This document shows, one piece after another, positions 5,873 through 5,933 of a DNA stretch of 5,933 nt (the first letter of the stretch is position 1; each line of letters begins with the position of its first letter). Source of the stretch: an uncultured Lachnospiraceae bacterium (GTDB taxonomy: Bacteria > Bacillota > Clostridia > Lachnospirales > Lachnospiraceae); assembly GCA_910585255.1 (NCBI GenBank), contig CAJUEI010000217.1:1-5933 (forward strand), written 5' to 3'. Below the pieces are notes generated by a model. That model was not told the DNA's origin and did not search any database. It saw nothing but the letters and a program-made list of their open reading frames with translations. The position numbers and the translations under genes are program-made.

Positions 5873-5933
5873 ATGAGTTTTAATCAGGCACAGATACAAG
5901 CAATACAGCATTTTAAGGGAGCTTGTATGGTCT
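5873..5933 (+). CDS. UvrD/PcrA-like ATP-dependent DNA helicase, N-terminal fragment
   Basis: Only the first 20 codons are in the window, and the reading frame runs off the right edge. The peptide starts MSFNQAQIQAIQHFKG and ends in ACMV. This fits the opening of superfamily 1A helicases: the N-x-x-Q-x-x-A-I/V Q-motif, then a glycine and a hydrophobic strand that leads into Walker A. In family members the AGxGSGKT motif follows immediately, so it should appear just beyond position 5933. The gene is 17 bp downstream of gltX with no terminator or promoter between them, so the two are probably co-transcribed. Such helicases act in DNA repair and replication. The call rests on a short motif plus context; a different SF1 helicase remains possible. 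Confidence 0.65.
   Translation, partial: MSFNQAQIQAIQHFKGACMV

Noticed and set aside
1..5933. CRISPR array, insertion sequence, tRNA or rRNA gene
   Set aside because: I saw no regularly spaced repeats, transposase, terminal inverted repeats, tRNA TPsiC-type GTTCRANTC signal in cloverleaf context or rRNA sequence.

Overview
The window looks like chromosome of a low-GC Firmicute, most likely a Clostridia of the Lachnospiraceae type. The supports are AT-rich intergenic DNA, strong GGAGG-type ribosome binding sites, A-rich codon use, a Bce-type antimicrobial-peptide ABC transporter, an ECF transporter substrate-binding protein and a clostridial-style glutamyl-tRNA synthetase. The family placement is judged from protein character only; no search was run.

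Layout. Positions 1-140 hold no convincing gene. They are clearly more GC-rich than what follows (hand count about 45% for 1-120 against about 25% for 181-480), contain a perfect 12-bp hairpin and nested long-range complementarity, and end in a T-run. I read this as the 3' part of a structured RNA (or the tail of an upstream transcript) that ends in an intrinsic terminator. Positions 180-483 are an AT-rich regulatory interval. It carries a perfect inverted repeat matching the TnACA-N4-TGTAA operator of BceR-type response regulators, a second half-site exactly 20 bp downstream, and an extended -10 box. Positions 484-3292 are a two-gene operon encoding an ABC ATPase and a ten-helix permease with a large extracellular domain (BceAB type, peptide-antibiotic sensing or detoxification). 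Its genes overlap by 8 bp. No response regulator or histidine kinase gene lies next to it in the window. A 19-bp hairpin serves as terminator for both this operon and the convergent minus-strand gene at 3365-4162, an ECF transporter S component with an additional N-terminal two-helix segment. A 226-bp divergent intergenic region then carries promoters in both directions, followed by gltX (4389-5855). The first 20 codons of a UvrD/PcrA-like helicase begin 17 bp after gltX and run off the window.

How the parts relate. The ABC operon appears to be an inducible stress module whose two-component system must be encoded elsewhere or further upstream. The ECF S component would need the shared EcfA/A'/T energising module from another locus. 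gltX and the helicase look like a housekeeping transcription unit from a near-consensus promoter, with no T-box leader. The most useful leads are the BceR-type operator in front of an operon with no adjacent two-component system, and the unassigned structured RNA at the left edge.
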